A stretch of DNA of 64,000 nt from Ornithinibacillus salinisoli (GTDB lineage: Bacteria; Bacillota; Bacilli; Bacillales; Amphibacillaceae). The notes under the pieces were generated by a model. It did no database searches, was not told the DNA's origin, and saw only the letters and a program-made list of their open reading frames with translations. Location of the stretch: assembly GCF_042682545.1 (NCBI RefSeq), contig NZ_JBHUHQ010000002.1; one strand, written 5' to 3'. Each line of letters starts with the position of its first letter. Positions within the stretch are counted from its first letter, which is position 1. The translations under genes and the position numbers were made by a program. This document shows, piece by piece, positions 16,260 through 24,555 of the stretch.

Positions 16260-16631
16260 TTATGTATTGGAAATAGTTTCCCTTTTCGGCATGAAATCAG
16301 ACGGATTCAAATCCTTACTCTCGATTACAATCGCCGTCAGTCCATTACTTGACTTCGTCTCATGCCACTCTTCGGATTGCCAAAATACAGCATCTCCTTG
16401 TTGCACGGTGATGAATTTATCCTCTTTCCCTCGAACAACTCCTTCACCTTCTACAATGAGCAATAACTGTGGTACAGTAGCTTGATGGTAGCCAATGACA
16501 CCGTCTGCCTCGAGATTCATACAGCCTATATGCGCTTGCGAGTTCGTATTTATAATACGTGACATGATGAAGTTCGAATTAAAATGCGTTATCTTTTTTC
16601 CAACCTCTTTTTTAAAACTATATATCTCCAA
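16260..16631 (-). CDS. Cupin-domain protein
   Basis: A 123-residue single cupin: IGYHQATVPQLLLIVEGEGVV corresponds to cupin motif 1 (GxHxH...E...G) with some metal ligands replaced, and GDAVFWQSEEWHE to motif 2 (PxGxxH...). Such proteins bind or sense small ligands or act as isomerases. The start is a TTG at 16631 with GGAGG eight bases before. The start lies 14 bp inside the decayed upstream gene, so translation was once coupled to it. Confidence 0.78.
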   Translation of the reverse strand: MEIYSFKKEVGKKITHFNSNFIMSRIINTNSQAHIGCMNLEADGVIGYHQATVPQLLLIVEGEGVVRGKEDKFITVQQGDAVFWQSEEWHETKSSNGLTAIVIESKDLNPSDFMPKRETISNT

Positions 16632-17076
16632 AACTATTACCTCCCTCGTTTTCTCGTCTTTCTTTATTCCGATCCATTAAGAGTAATACTTCATAATCCT
16701 TCGTTAGATCCACCGCAATAGCATTTTTTTCAGCAAAGCTTCGCAGTTCTTGATAAAACAACGGTTGAAAATCAGATGCAGAAATAGGCACGCCTTTATT
16801 TCGATGAATAATGGCACTTTTTTTAGCCCAGCCGACACGTTTAAAGGTAATATGTTCTAGTTGATCGATGAAAATAGTTTATTGGAAAACGGGATAGCCA
16901 AATATGGTTATTTTAATTTGGATATGTTCATCCAATCTAACTTCTCTTCTAAATAAAGCACTAAAAAGTAAAATGAAAGAAAAAATGAATACAAACGGAT
17001 AATCAAAAGCAATTACGAAACTGAGTGGAAACAGCATTAGAAATAATAATGAATTTGATCTAGAATAATATGCCAT
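16618..17076 (-). pseudogene. Small membrane-anchored gene split by an in-frame TAA
   Basis: A continuous 153-codon frame is interrupted once, by TAA at 16879-16881. Before it: an N-terminus with two adjacent hydrophobic segments (LLFLMLFPLSFVIAF, VFIFSFILLFSALF), then RLDEHIQIKITIFGYPVFQ. After it the same frame continues TIFIDQLEHITFKRVGWAKK and IIHRNKGVPISASDF, and ends at TAG 16618. The meaning carries across the stop without a frameshift, and no start codon allows a separate downstream product. The layout (two helices then a PH-like beta domain) resembles small Bacillus membrane proteins of unknown role. Nonsense mutation, readthrough or sequencing error are all possible. Confidence 0.68.
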
Positions 17077-17203
17077 TTTCTACCTCCTGTATCTACAAGG
17101 ATGGAATAATATCAATTAGCATTAAATTCCAATAATTTTAACCATTATAACATTTTTCCACTAAAAAAAGCATTGTCCAATTACAATGCTCTCACTGTCG
17201 ATG

Positions 17204-17377
17204 TTATTTATTTTTTTTACCATTTTCAGCTTCCGCTTCTCGCTTTGCTTTTAAGTACTGGCCAACCTCTGAAAAATTAATGGCATTCCGAACAGCAGCT
17301 TGAATGACGAAATACAAAATTACAACCGGAACTAGATATATCACGACAGTCATTAAGAAATTTAGAAATTCTCCCAT
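17204..17377 (-). CDS. Small membrane protein, 57 aa
   Basis: 57 residues: an N-terminal membrane helix (LMTVVIYLVPVVILYFVIQAA) then a charged amphipathic tail (YLKAKREAEAENGKKNK). The ATG at 17377 is placed seven bases after GGAGG; an earlier in-frame ATG at 17413 has no such site. Unknown family. It is flanked by AT-rich DNA and transcribed away from the DUF1906 gene. Confidence 0.65.
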   Translation of the reverse strand: MGEFLNFLMTVVIYLVPVVILYFVIQAAVRNAINFSEVGQYLKAKREAEAENGKKNK

Positions 17378-17533
17378 TTGAAACCCTCCTTTACTTTTCT
17401 TTATATATGACATTATAGCAGACTATGTCCACGGAAGCATTCTTCTAAACGTTTGCCAATGGACTATTGCCCACACATTCCCTCCTTCCCCTTAATAAAC
17501 TGCACTAGGGATGAAAGGAGGTATTTTTATTCC

Positions 17534-18349
17534 ATGAAAAAATATGAGATATTCACGTTAATTACTCTAGCAATTGTTATTGCAATCCCTATTGTGTTAA
17601 ATCTAACAGTTTTTGATGAAAATGGTTCACCAGATGATCCACCACAAGAAGAAAATGGAGATAGTAATAGTGATGGTTCTAACGACGGAAATGATGAAAA
17701 TAACGGTGATGGTGAAGTTGTGTGGGGTGTTGATTCGGCAAGCTATACCGATGACGACATGTATTCATGTGTGATAGATAATTTTGGCGAACCAGAAGTT
17801 TGGGGGCGCTATTTAGGGGATAGAGAAGGTGTTTCGACAGGATTGGATAATGATGAGGTTGACTTTATCCATGAACATGATATTCAAATACTCGTTATCT
17901 ACAATCATGTGAATGATGCTAGAGGTTATGATCATGGTGTAGAACATGGAGAACAAGCCATTCAGTATGCCAAAGATCTTGGCGTTCCTGAAGGAGTTGC
18001 ACTATTCGTAGATATAGAGCCAGATTATCCAGTCGATGCTGAGTTTATGGCAGGATGGTATGATACACTATCTGACTCCGAATACGAGCCAGGTATATAC
18101 GGGGTTTTCGATGAAGGTAGTGAATTGGATGATTCGTACAATGCAATGGATGAAGGAGTGCAAGAAAGTACGGTTGTGTGGACAGCATATCCTCAAGAGG
18201 AAGTAACCACTAAAGAAAATGCTCCGAAATATAATCCAGAAGGACCGGATAGTGCTATGTTATACGGATGGCAATATGCAATCGATGCAGAAACATGTAA
18301 TATCGATACAAATCTATTTAGAAGCGAGATGCTGGACTTCTTATGGTAG
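17534..18349 (+). CDS. Secreted or membrane-anchored DUF1906 glycoside-hydrolase-like protein
   Basis: 271 residues: an uncleaved-looking signal anchor (about 5-25), a strongly acidic Asp/Asn/Gly linker (28-60), then a DUF1906-type TIM-barrel domain starting VVWGVDSASYTDDD. YNHVNDARGYDHGVEHGE, VALFVDIEP (the conserved acidic pair) and MLYGWQYAIDAETCNIDTN complete the pattern. Family members resemble GH25-like cell-wall hydrolases. The very acidic composition suits an extracellular protein in a saline niche. ATG 17534 is 12 bases after GGAGG, slightly long; a longer start upstream (17453) would disrupt the signal. A terminator follows directly. Confidence 0.75.
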   Translation: MKKYEIFTLITLAIVIAIPIVLNLTVFDENGSPDDPPQEENGDSNSDGSNDGNDENNGDGEVVWGVDSASYTDDDMYSCVIDNFGEPEVWGRYLGDREGVSTGLDNDEVDFIHEHDIQILVIYNHVNDARGYDHGVEHGEQAIQYAKDLGVPEGVALFVDIEPDYPVDAEFMAGWYDTLSDSEYEPGIYGVFDEGSELDDSYNAMDEGVQESTVVWTAYPQEEVTTKENAPKYNPEGPDSAMLYGWQYAIDAETCNIDTNLFRSEMLDFLW

Positions 18350-18356
18350 ATTGATA

Positions 18357-18387
18357 AGGAGTGGGACGTTCATGTTCCACTCCTTTA
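18357..18387 (+). terminator. Intrinsic terminator after the DUF1906 gene
   Basis: AGGAGTGGGAC and GTTCCACTCCT form an 11-bp stem with one G-T pair around a six-base loop, followed by TTT, eight bases after the stop codon. It superficially recalls the GGGACGAGG repeat family found later in the window but does not share its core. Confidence 0.6.
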
Positions 18388-18484
18388 CCGGTATTTGTAG
18401 TTACTTTCAGCATCTCTCTCGCAAAAATTTAGCATTTGTATCCCATATTAACTTCCTCATCTTTATCAAACACAAACCAATAAA

Positions 18485-19387
18485 TTACTCTGCTACTTTA
18501 TTTTTCTGTAAAGACGGCGGGCAAGCATAATTGTATTCTTTAACCTTTTTATTAACCTCTTTTACTTTTTTGCGGTGTTCTTTTCCTTCTAATGATTCGA
18601 TCTCTTTTTTCATTTTGTCAATTTCATTAGCTAATTCGACCCATCTTGGCAGTACATGGTTGTCTTTTAAAGTTTTATTTAGTTGTGCTTCATACCGGTT
18701 TCCACCGTAATCACGACCTAAATTAAGTGGTTTTCCTTTTCCAGGAAGGTCATCAAAGTGGCCATTCTTCTCTGCATTTCTAATTATTTCTGACATATGA
18801 TCTGTATATTGGAACTTTTCTTCTATTTCAGTTAGCTCCTCTTCCTTACCCCACTCTGTCTTAAGCATAGAATAGATGAATGCATCATGTGATTCGCCAT
18901 TTTGATACAGATACCCTCTTAACGTTCCTTCTAATGTAAAACCTAACTTCTTTAGAGCATTGTTGGAAGGTACATTTACCGGAAATGTAACTGCACCGAT
19001 CCGAAATAAATCTAGACGATGAAAGGCATAGTCAAGCACTTCATTAATCGCTTCGGTGACCAACCCCTTTCGCCAATGTGCTGGTTCCAACTCATATCCA
19101 ATTTCTGCTCGTTTCAAACGCTGCAAGAGGTTATTTAAACCAATCGTCCCAATAAATTCATTCGTTTCTTTTAGGACAATTCCCCATCGGATACCTGTTT
19201 GGTTTACGAACCGAGTTTGAAAGCCTTGAATAATTTCTGCTGCCTTATCAACAGATGCAAGGCTACTCATGCCGTAATATCTTGTCACATCATCATTGGA
19301 CATAATTTCAAAATATCGTTGGACATAATTCTGATCGATCTCAACTAGGTTTAACCGTTTGGTCTCAAGTACTGGAAATTGATCCAT
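18485..19387 (-). CDS. Fusion of a RimJ/RimL-type GNAT acetyltransferase and a DUF1992 domain
   Basis: 300 residues. Residues 1-165 are a ribosomal-protein-acetyltransferase-like GNAT: LETKRLNLVEID, FIGTIGLNN, ELEPAHWRKGLVTEAI (acetyl-CoA loop) and NNALKKLGFTLEG. Residues about 195-270 are DUF1992, the domain of DnaJC28-like proteins: IIRNAEKNGHFDDLPGKGKP, LNLGRDYGG, LKDNHVLPRWVEL. A Lys/Glu-rich coiled-coil tail follows. The two modules are usually separate genes. The ATG at 19387 follows AGGAGCGAGCGAC. Modification of a ribosomal or chaperone-associated protein is a plausible inference. Confidence 0.8.
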   Translation of the reverse strand: MDQFPVLETKRLNLVEIDQNYVQRYFEIMSNDDVTRYYGMSSLASVDKAAEIIQGFQTRFVNQTGIRWGIVLKETNEFIGTIGLNNLLQRLKRAEIGYELEPAHWRKGLVTEAINEVLDYAFHRLDLFRIGAVTFPVNVPSNNALKKLGFTLEGTLRGYLYQNGESHDAFIYSMLKTEWGKEEELTEIEEKFQYTDHMSEIIRNAEKNGHFDDLPGKGKPLNLGRDYGGNRYEAQLNKTLKDNHVLPRWVELANEIDKMKKEIESLEGKEHRKKVKEVNKKVKEYNYACPPSLQKNKVAE

Positions 19388-19710
19388 GTCGCTCGCTCCT
19401 TCTCTCGTAATTGTATAGTATATTCGACATAATCTAGTAAAAATCCTGCATGGAAAAAATCAGACAGTTTCAATTAAAGGTACATTCGTATACATTGTAT
19501 ACTTTGCGTATTAAATGTTAAAACCTAGTAATATTATGTTTGATTAGGTCTTTTAAGAAAAAGAAATCTGTTTAGTCATCAAATTTGTATAAAATTTCAT
19601 GTTAGATAAAACTACAAATTATGATATGTTAGATGTAAGCTAGCGCCCAGGTTTATTGAAAATATAAAAACAGATAAATACAACATTGTTATGAAAGAGG
19701 AAGTGAATTT

Positions 19711-19944
19711 ATGTTTGCACTCATTCCGTTACTATTACTTTTAATATTGGCTTTCTTACTATTATTTATATTTATTAAAAGAAACAAGGTGTCAGGTATA
19801 AAATTTATGTTATTAGGAATAAGCATTATTTTAATTGGGGGATTTATTGCAGTTGATGAAGATTTAAACTTATGGGGATCTGAATATTTGATTGTTTTTA
19901 CAGGTTTAATATTCTCGATTGCTGGTTTTTCCAAAAATAGTTAA
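19711..19944 (+). CDS. Small membrane protein, 77 aa
   Basis: 77 residues with three closely packed hydrophobic segments (ALIPLLLLLILAFLLLFIFI, FMLLGISIILIGGFIAV, YLIVFTGLIFSIAGF). No family known to me. GAGGAAG precedes ATG 19711. The 323-bp gap upstream of it is AT-rich and contains the palindrome GTATACATTGTATAC near 19489-19503, possibly an operator, but nothing else I can support. Confidence 0.6.
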   Translation: MFALIPLLLLLILAFLLLFIFIKRNKVSGIKFMLLGISIILIGGFIAVDEDLNLWGSEYLIVFTGLIFSIAGFSKNS

Positions 19945-19999
19945 CTTGTTCAACGGGTAAAAGGGTGAGTTAGCTAAATTAGATAAGAACGAATTTATA

Positions 20000-20034
20000 G
20001 AAGCCTGGGTATCACTCCCAAGCTTCCTTTTTTT
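20000..20034. terminator. Intrinsic terminator between convergent genes
   Basis: GAAGCCTGGG and CCCAAGCTTC pair with one mismatch across a five-base loop and are followed by a run of seven T. It serves the 77-aa membrane protein gene, and possibly the convergent lactate oxidase-like gene. Confidence 0.65.
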
Positions 20035-20166
20035 GTTATTTATGTTTTGATTTAAATGAGAGTTTCGTTACAAAAATCACTGCTTTTTATTGTGAAATAA
20101 CGTTTCACATTTAGCATGAAACCGTTAGACAAATCCACCACCCTATATTGTAGAAAGAACAACTTG

Positions 20167-21354
20167 TTATTTTATTTGTTCAACTTCCACATTTGTTTGA
20201 TCTAATACTGAATGATCAATATCTCTTACGGTACGATAGCCGCTCAATCCTAGTGTAATATCTAGATCAGCAACTATATTTCGCAACACTTCCATTACTC
20301 CACGCTGTCCAGCAACGGCAAGGCCATACATACAAGGTCTACCTACTAAAACTCCCTTCGCACCTAGTGCTAGCGCTTTAATAACATCGGAACCACGTCG
20401 GATCCCACTATCCATTAATACTGGAATTCTATCTTGAATAACATTACAGACTTTTGGTAGTGCATCTAGTGCCCCCTGTGTACCATCAACCTGTCTTCCT
20501 CCATGGTTGGATACAATAATGCCGTTCACACCATATTCTAGTGCTAGTTTTGCATCATCTGGATGCATAATCCCTTTTAATAGAACAGGTAGATTCGTAT
20601 GTTCCTGTATAAAACTTATGTCATCCCATGTTAATCCTGGATTCCCGAAAATTTGTGTCCAATACATAATAGCTGCAGTTGGGTCTTCTTTTGGCGATTT
20701 TTCCAGTTTTGCGTTAAATGCTGGGTCGGTAAAATAGTTTCCAACGCCTTCACCAATTAAGAAAGGTAAATAAACATTTTTCAAATCATCCTCGCGCCAA
20801 GCCATCATCGGAGTATCTAATGTTACAACAATAGCGGAATAGCCAGAAGCCTCTGCCCTTCGTAGAAAACTAGCTGTTACGTCTGGATCTTTACTCCAGT
20901 ACAGTTGGAACCAACGAGCTGCATCCTCCATGGCTTCAGCAATTTTCTCCATGGGTACAGATGATGCGGAACTAGCAATGTACGGAATTCCCATCTCCGC
21001 TGAAGCTTTCGCAGATGCTAGTTCCCCTTCTGGATGAATAATAGACTGTACACCAATTGGAGCCTGTAATATAGGAGACGGAAATGTATATCCCAATAAT
21101 TCGACAGATAAATCTCTTTCTTCTACATTTCGAAGCATTCTCGGAATGAGCTTTCGTTGTTCAAAAGCTGCTACATTTGCTCGCATCGTCCGTTCTCCAC
21201 CAGCACCACCTGCTACATAGTAAAAAGGACCATCTTCCAACACCTCACGAGCTTGTTTCTCCCATTCTTCATATGAAATTGGCAATCTATTCGGATCTGG
21301 ATTGGTCATTGTAGAATAGATTTGATATTGAACCTTATTTCCGATATTTTTCAT
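20167..21354 (-). CDS. FMN-dependent alpha-hydroxy-acid oxidase (lactate 2-monooxygenase-like)
   Basis: A 395-residue TIM-barrel flavoenzyme. Key parts are YYVAGGAGGERTM at the N-terminus, ILQAPIGVQSI, WFQLYWSKD, VLLKGIMHPDDA (FMN-binding Lys), IIVSNHGGRQVDG with the catalytic His near residue 285, and the phosphate loop DSGIRRGSDV...GAKGVLVGRP. The GGAG start and length fit lactate 2-monooxygenase-like members better than NAD-independent LldD. It would oxidise L-lactate or a related 2-hydroxy acid with oxygen. The ATG at 21354 is nine bases from GGGGG; a GTG one codon earlier is possible. A cre-like site lies 34 bp upstream. Confidence 0.85.
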   Translation of the reverse strand: MKNIGNKVQYQIYSTMTNPDPNRLPISYEEWEKQAREVLEDGPFYYVAGGAGGERTMRANVAAFEQRKLIPRMLRNVEERDLSVELLGYTFPSPILQAPIGVQSIIHPEGELASAKASAEMGIPYIASSASSVPMEKIAEAMEDAARWFQLYWSKDPDVTASFLRRAEASGYSAIVVTLDTPMMAWREDDLKNVYLPFLIGEGVGNYFTDPAFNAKLEKSPKEDPTAAIMYWTQIFGNPGLTWDDISFIQEHTNLPVLLKGIMHPDDAKLALEYGVNGIIVSNHGGRQVDGTQGALDALPKVCNVIQDRIPVLMDSGIRRGSDVIKALALGAKGVLVGRPCMYGLAVAGQRGVMEVLRNIVADLDITLGLSGYRTVRDIDHSVLDQTNVEVEQIK

Positions 21355-21387
21355 CACCGATATCCCCCTTAAAATATTCCAACCGAA

Positions 21388-21401
21388 AGTAAACGCTTAC
21401 A
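21388..21401. promoter_or_regulatory. Candidate catabolite-responsive element (cre)
   Basis: AGTAAACGCTTACA matches the Bacillus cre consensus TGWAANCGNTNWCA at 13 of 14 positions. It is centred about 40 bp upstream of the lactate oxidase-like start. CcpA repression by preferred sugars is the predicted effect. Confidence 0.55.
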
Positions 21402-21513
21402 TTTGTATTTACAAGAAAACATTTATTTCTTGTGTATGGAGACAAGTATATTATACAAGTGGTTTTCCAGTCAATAATTTTAAGAAAATTCAAGCAATAT
21501 TACACAATCCTAA

Positions 21514-22068
21514 TTAGCCCCAGTTATCTGGATCTGACATTCGTATCTCTTCCACTATTTCATCCAAATCAAATGGTGTAATTAAATAAACCGGATAGTC
21601 TTTAGATGCATTTTTCGCTTCTTCATAGAAGTAACGATTGTTGCCAGGAAATTCCTCATCCAATAATAACAAGCATCCATCACTCTTATCTACTAGCCAT
21701 TTATTCTTGGCAACAAATTGATACGGACCTTTATAATCACCTTGATACATTGGCTGATAAAAATCCGCTACCATGGTGAGCTCTTGATACTTCTGTTGTA
21801 TGGCTTCTGGCCAGCGACTTTCTTGGTTCTCAAATGGAGGAATGATTGCAATTTTGATGTCATATTCTTCTTTTAAATCCAGTACCACTTCCGCCGTCCA
21901 CAATTCCACTCCCATTTGGCCGCTAATTAGTACCCATTCAAGTCCTTCTTCGATAAAACCAATAAGCTTCTTCGTAATAGCAGCCTTCACAAAAGCAATT
22001 TTCGGATCGCTCTCCTTAAATATATTTATCTCTGTTGGCTTATAGCCGGTTACTGTCAGTACTTTCAT
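21514..22068 (-). CDS. ypsA: YpsA, SLOG-fold (DUF1273) protein
   Basis: A 184-residue protein that matches YpsA: MKVLTVTGYKPTEINIF start, WVLISGQMGVELWTAEVVLDL (glycine-rich nucleotide loop of the SLOG superfamily), IPPFENQESRWPE, and DKSDGCLLLLDEEFPGN. In B. subtilis and Staphylococcus YpsA influences cell division through FtsZ; the ligand is unknown. Usually ypsA neighbours gpsB; here it lies beside a spore coat gene instead. Confidence 0.88.
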   Translation of the reverse strand: MKVLTVTGYKPTEINIFKESDPKIAFVKAAITKKLIGFIEEGLEWVLISGQMGVELWTAEVVLDLKEEYDIKIAIIPPFENQESRWPEAIQQKYQELTMVADFYQPMYQGDYKGPYQFVAKNKWLVDKSDGCLLLLDEEFPGNNRYFYEEAKNASKDYPVYLITPFDLDEIVEEIRMSDPDNWG

Positions 22069-22143
22069 ATGTATAACAACCTTTCTACATCAAAGAGCTG
22101 ACAGAAATATGCCAGCCCCTCCATGGTATCACCATTTATGCAA

Positions 22144-22560
22144 TTATCTCCAAGGATTTGCACCAGCTGCAGGCGGTCTTCCAGCTGGCCCTGTCATACC
22201 TGGGCCACCCATTCCTGGACCTCCCATTCCTGGACCTCCCATTCCTGGGCCTGCCATTCCCGGGCCTGCCATTCCCGGGCCTCCAACTCCTGGGCCTCCA
22301 ACTCCTGGGCCTCCAACTCCTGGGCCTGGAGAAGGAACATTGTACGCTCCTCCAAATACATCAACACTGTTAACCGTGTTTACGACAGAGGTTGAATGCG
22401 GATAGTAATGTTGATTTTTTATTAAATGGTGGTTCATTACCGTCGTATGTGACGGATGAATCTGGTCAACCGTTTCTTCAGAACAACAGTGTACGACATT
22501 ACACTGTGTTGGATGAACAATTTTTTTCGGACCACAATGTGGTCGTGGACGATGTCTCAT
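22144..22560 (-). CDS. cotD: CotD-family spore coat protein with collagen-like tail
   Basis: 138 residues. The first about 70 (MRHRPRPHCGPKKIVHPTQC, CCSEETVDQIHPSHTT, NQHYYPHSTS) are the His/Cys-rich CotD module. Residues about 85-125 are a tandem of Gly-Gly-Pro-Gly-Met/Val pentapeptides, giving a flexible collagen-like tail not found in B. subtilis CotD. The ATG at 22560 is chosen because GAAAGGGG lies upstream and the longer frame would start in unrelated sequence. A sigma-K promoter match lies 34 bp upstream, consistent with mother-cell expression late in sporulation and assembly in the coat. Confidence 0.85.
   Translation of the reverse strand: MRHRPRPHCGPKKIVHPTQCNVVHCCSEETVDQIHPSHTTVMNHHLIKNQHYYPHSTSVVNTVNSVDVFGGAYNVPSPGPGVGGPGVGGPGVGGPGMAGPGMAGPGMGGPGMGGPGMGGPGMTGPAGRPPAAGANPWR
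22194..22329. repeat. In-frame 15-bp tandem repeat inside cotD
   Basis: About nine units of the type CCTGGGCCTCCAACT/CCTGGACCTCCCATT encode GGPGM or GGPGV. Unit number could vary between strains by slippage. Units of one type are adjacent (GVGGP, then GMAGP, then GMGGP), the pattern of local duplications. Confidence 0.8.
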
Positions 22561-22593
22561 ACATTTACCCCTTTCTTGTGATAAGTTCACTAA

Positions 22594-22622
22594 TAAACTA
22601 TGACAAGTGACCGATAAATGTA
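22594..22622 (-). promoter_or_regulatory. Candidate sigma-K promoter of the cotD-like gene
   Basis: The minus strand reads CATAGTTTA (perfect CATANNNTA -10) with ACA exactly 16 bp upstream (sigma-K -35 core). The start codon is 34 bp downstream. B. subtilis cotD is transcribed by sigma-K RNA polymerase with GerE. Confidence 0.6.
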
Positions 22623-22684
22623 TAAGACAGCGACCTATTTTGGTCAAATTTACTATAAGATGGGCGCCCAAGCAATCCTGGGTA

Positions 22685-23458
22685 TTAGTAGTGTGCTAAT
22701 AACCCTTTTCTCATGGCAACTCGTTCACAATATAAAAAGATAACTAAACCGATGACAAAATAAAGTACTGCATTAAAACCTAGAATTAAGAAATCGCCAG
22801 CATTGATTTGACTTAATGTGACTCCATCAATCATCACACTACGTACAAGATCGACTCCTTTTACAAACGGAAAGTAGGCTAAAAATGGAGCGACTGATAA
22901 TGGTACGAATGTAAGTCCCATTAAAATAAACTGCAAAATCTGCAAAAATGCTTGCACTTGTTTCAAAATGATCGATATCCCCGCAATAATCAAGCCAATA
23001 CCAAACATACTTATTAACGTTAAAATGAGGATTGGAACTATCGTAACAACGTCAATATTTAACCATTGCCCTGTCGTTAGCATGGATAAAAACAGCAGGA
23101 AAATGACAATTATAAAGTTAAGAATTGTCGTTGCAAACAGCCTTGTCGTCATAATTTTCCATATACCCATCGGTGACATGGATAACTGTTCCAATGTTCC
23201 CCGCATTCCCTCATTGATGACTTCCCAGCCAATACTGTTAATGACCATGAATGCTAAAAACCAAAAGATATAGTTCACAATCGCATATTGGGTATTTATA
23301 TCCTGTGTACTAGGATCACCAATCACTTGAATTCCTAAAAACATGCCTAAAAACACAAAATAAAATGTAAATAACATTGCAAGTGTATTCGGTAAATACC
23401 TTTTAAGTTCTATGTACTCTTTCCGTACATTTGCTTTAGTCAGATTATACCATTTCAT
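22685..23458 (-). CDS. ABC-2 type exporter permease
   Basis: 257 residues with six membrane helices and the ABC-2 motif EGMRGTLEQLSMSPMGIW after helix 2, the coupling region to the ATPase. The start at 23458 overlaps the ATPase gene by 14 bp, with AAAGGGGG upstream, so the two are translationally coupled. The exported substrate is unknown; antibiotic or lipid export is usual for such pairs. Confidence 0.82.
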   Translation of the reverse strand: MKWYNLTKANVRKEYIELKRYLPNTLAMLFTFYFVFLGMFLGIQVIGDPSTQDINTQYAIVNYIFWFLAFMVINSIGWEVINEGMRGTLEQLSMSPMGIWKIMTTRLFATTILNFIIVIFLLFLSMLTTGQWLNIDVVTIVPILILTLISMFGIGLIIAGISIILKQVQAFLQILQFILMGLTFVPLSVAPFLAYFPFVKGVDLVRSVMIDGVTLSQINAGDFLILGFNAVLYFVIGLVIFLYCERVAMRKGLLAHY

Positions 23459-24419
23459 GCTGCTTTTCCCCCTTTACAATCTTCATGAATATTTGCTCAA
23501 AGTTTATCGTTTTACGGTCTATTGCTTCTACAGGGGTATGTTTTAGTTTTAAAACATCAAACAAATCATAGATTTCTTCACTCTTGGTTAGATCTACCTC
23601 TAATGTGGATTGAACGGTATCTGGAATGTATTCTAGTTGTGGGAACTTCTGAAGTAATAATTGATGCTGTTGTTCACTCAATAAGCCGCCAAGCGTAACA
23701 TTGTATGCACGTACTTCAAACAAGCGTAATAAATTTTCTACTTTATCATTCGTAACAATCTCCCCGTGATTAATAATAACGGTTCGGTCACACAGATCTT
23801 GGATAACATCCATATCGTGAGAACTAATAATGATCGTGCGGTGATAATTGTGTACGATTTCTTGAAGCATTTCTCGTACTTCATACCCTGTTTCTACGTC
23901 TAGCCCTAAGGTCGGTTCATCGAGTAAAATAACCTCACTATCTGCTAGCATCGCAACGGCAATAGCTAGTTTTTGCTGCATTCCTCTCGAAAGTCGATTA
24001 ACTAACTCATTTTCCTTTTCTTTCAGATTGAATTTTTCCAGTAAGTCATCGATTTTTCCTGCGACTTCTTTTCTCGATTGACCACGGTTGCCAGCAAAAT
24101 ACTCTAGATTTTCTCTAACAGATAATCGCCAATATAAATTACGATTCCCTTCCAAAACAGCACTAATATGTTGAAGTGACTTTAGTCGCTTATCTTGATT
24201 ATTAATTCCATTGACTATAATCCGACCTTCATCCGGTATAAGCAAACCACAAATTAACTTAATCGTTGTGGTTTTACCTGCACCATTCGGCCCGAGCAGT
24301 CCTAGAATTTCTCCTTTGTTAACCGTAAATGATATATCATTTACCGCCGTAATAATTTCTTTTGATTTCCTTTTTTTGTACGTTTTTTTGAGATTTTTCA
24401 CCTCGATAATTTGCTCCAT
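23445..24419 (-). CDS. ABC transporter ATP-binding protein
   Basis: 324 residues. Walker A GPNGAGKTT, signature LSRGMQQKLA, Walker B VILLDEPTLGLD and the H-loop SSHDMD are intact. The C-terminal 90 residues (LLQKFPQLEYIP onward) form the accessory domain of drug-exporter ATPases. I start it at the ATG at 24419, which has AAAGGA eight bases upstream; a longer frame to 24473 is open but unneeded. It energises the ABC-2 permease encoded next. Confidence 0.86.
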   Translation of the reverse strand: MEQIIEVKNLKKTYKKRKSKEIITAVNDISFTVNKGEILGLLGPNGAGKTTTIKLICGLLIPDEGRIIVNGINNQDKRLKSLQHISAVLEGNRNLYWRLSVRENLEYFAGNRGQSRKEVAGKIDDLLEKFNLKEKENELVNRLSRGMQQKLAIAVAMLADSEVILLDEPTLGLDVETGYEVREMLQEIVHNYHRTIIISSHDMDVIQDLCDRTVIINHGEIVTNDKVENLLRLFEVRAYNVTLGGLLSEQQHQLLLQKFPQLEYIPDTVQSTLEVDLTKSEEIYDLFDVLKLKHTPVEAIDRKTINFEQIFMKIVKGEKQHEMV

Positions 24420-24525
24420 CTCCTCATTCCTTTCCTTTATTTGGTATACCATAATTCTAGAACGGATGCCCAAACAACACTACAGCCCATAGATTGAAAA
24501 CAAATCAGACTTAAGGCGTACCATA

Positions 24526-24546
24526 GGGGTCAGACCCCTCGTCCCA
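24526..24546. repeat. GTC-type palindromic repeat, copy 1
   Basis: A copy of the repeat in GGGGTCAGACCCCTCGTCCC orientation, ten bases downstream of the metallo-hydrolase stop codon. It is the leftmost member; none was found between 1 and 24,525. Confidence 0.8.
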
Positions 24547-24555
24547 CTCGGCTCC

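Noticed and set aside
22109..22405. Plus-strand open frame across cotD with Pro/Gly repeats
   Set aside because: It is the complement of the GGPGM-coding repeats; there is no ribosome site, and the minus strand has the CotD domain and promoter.
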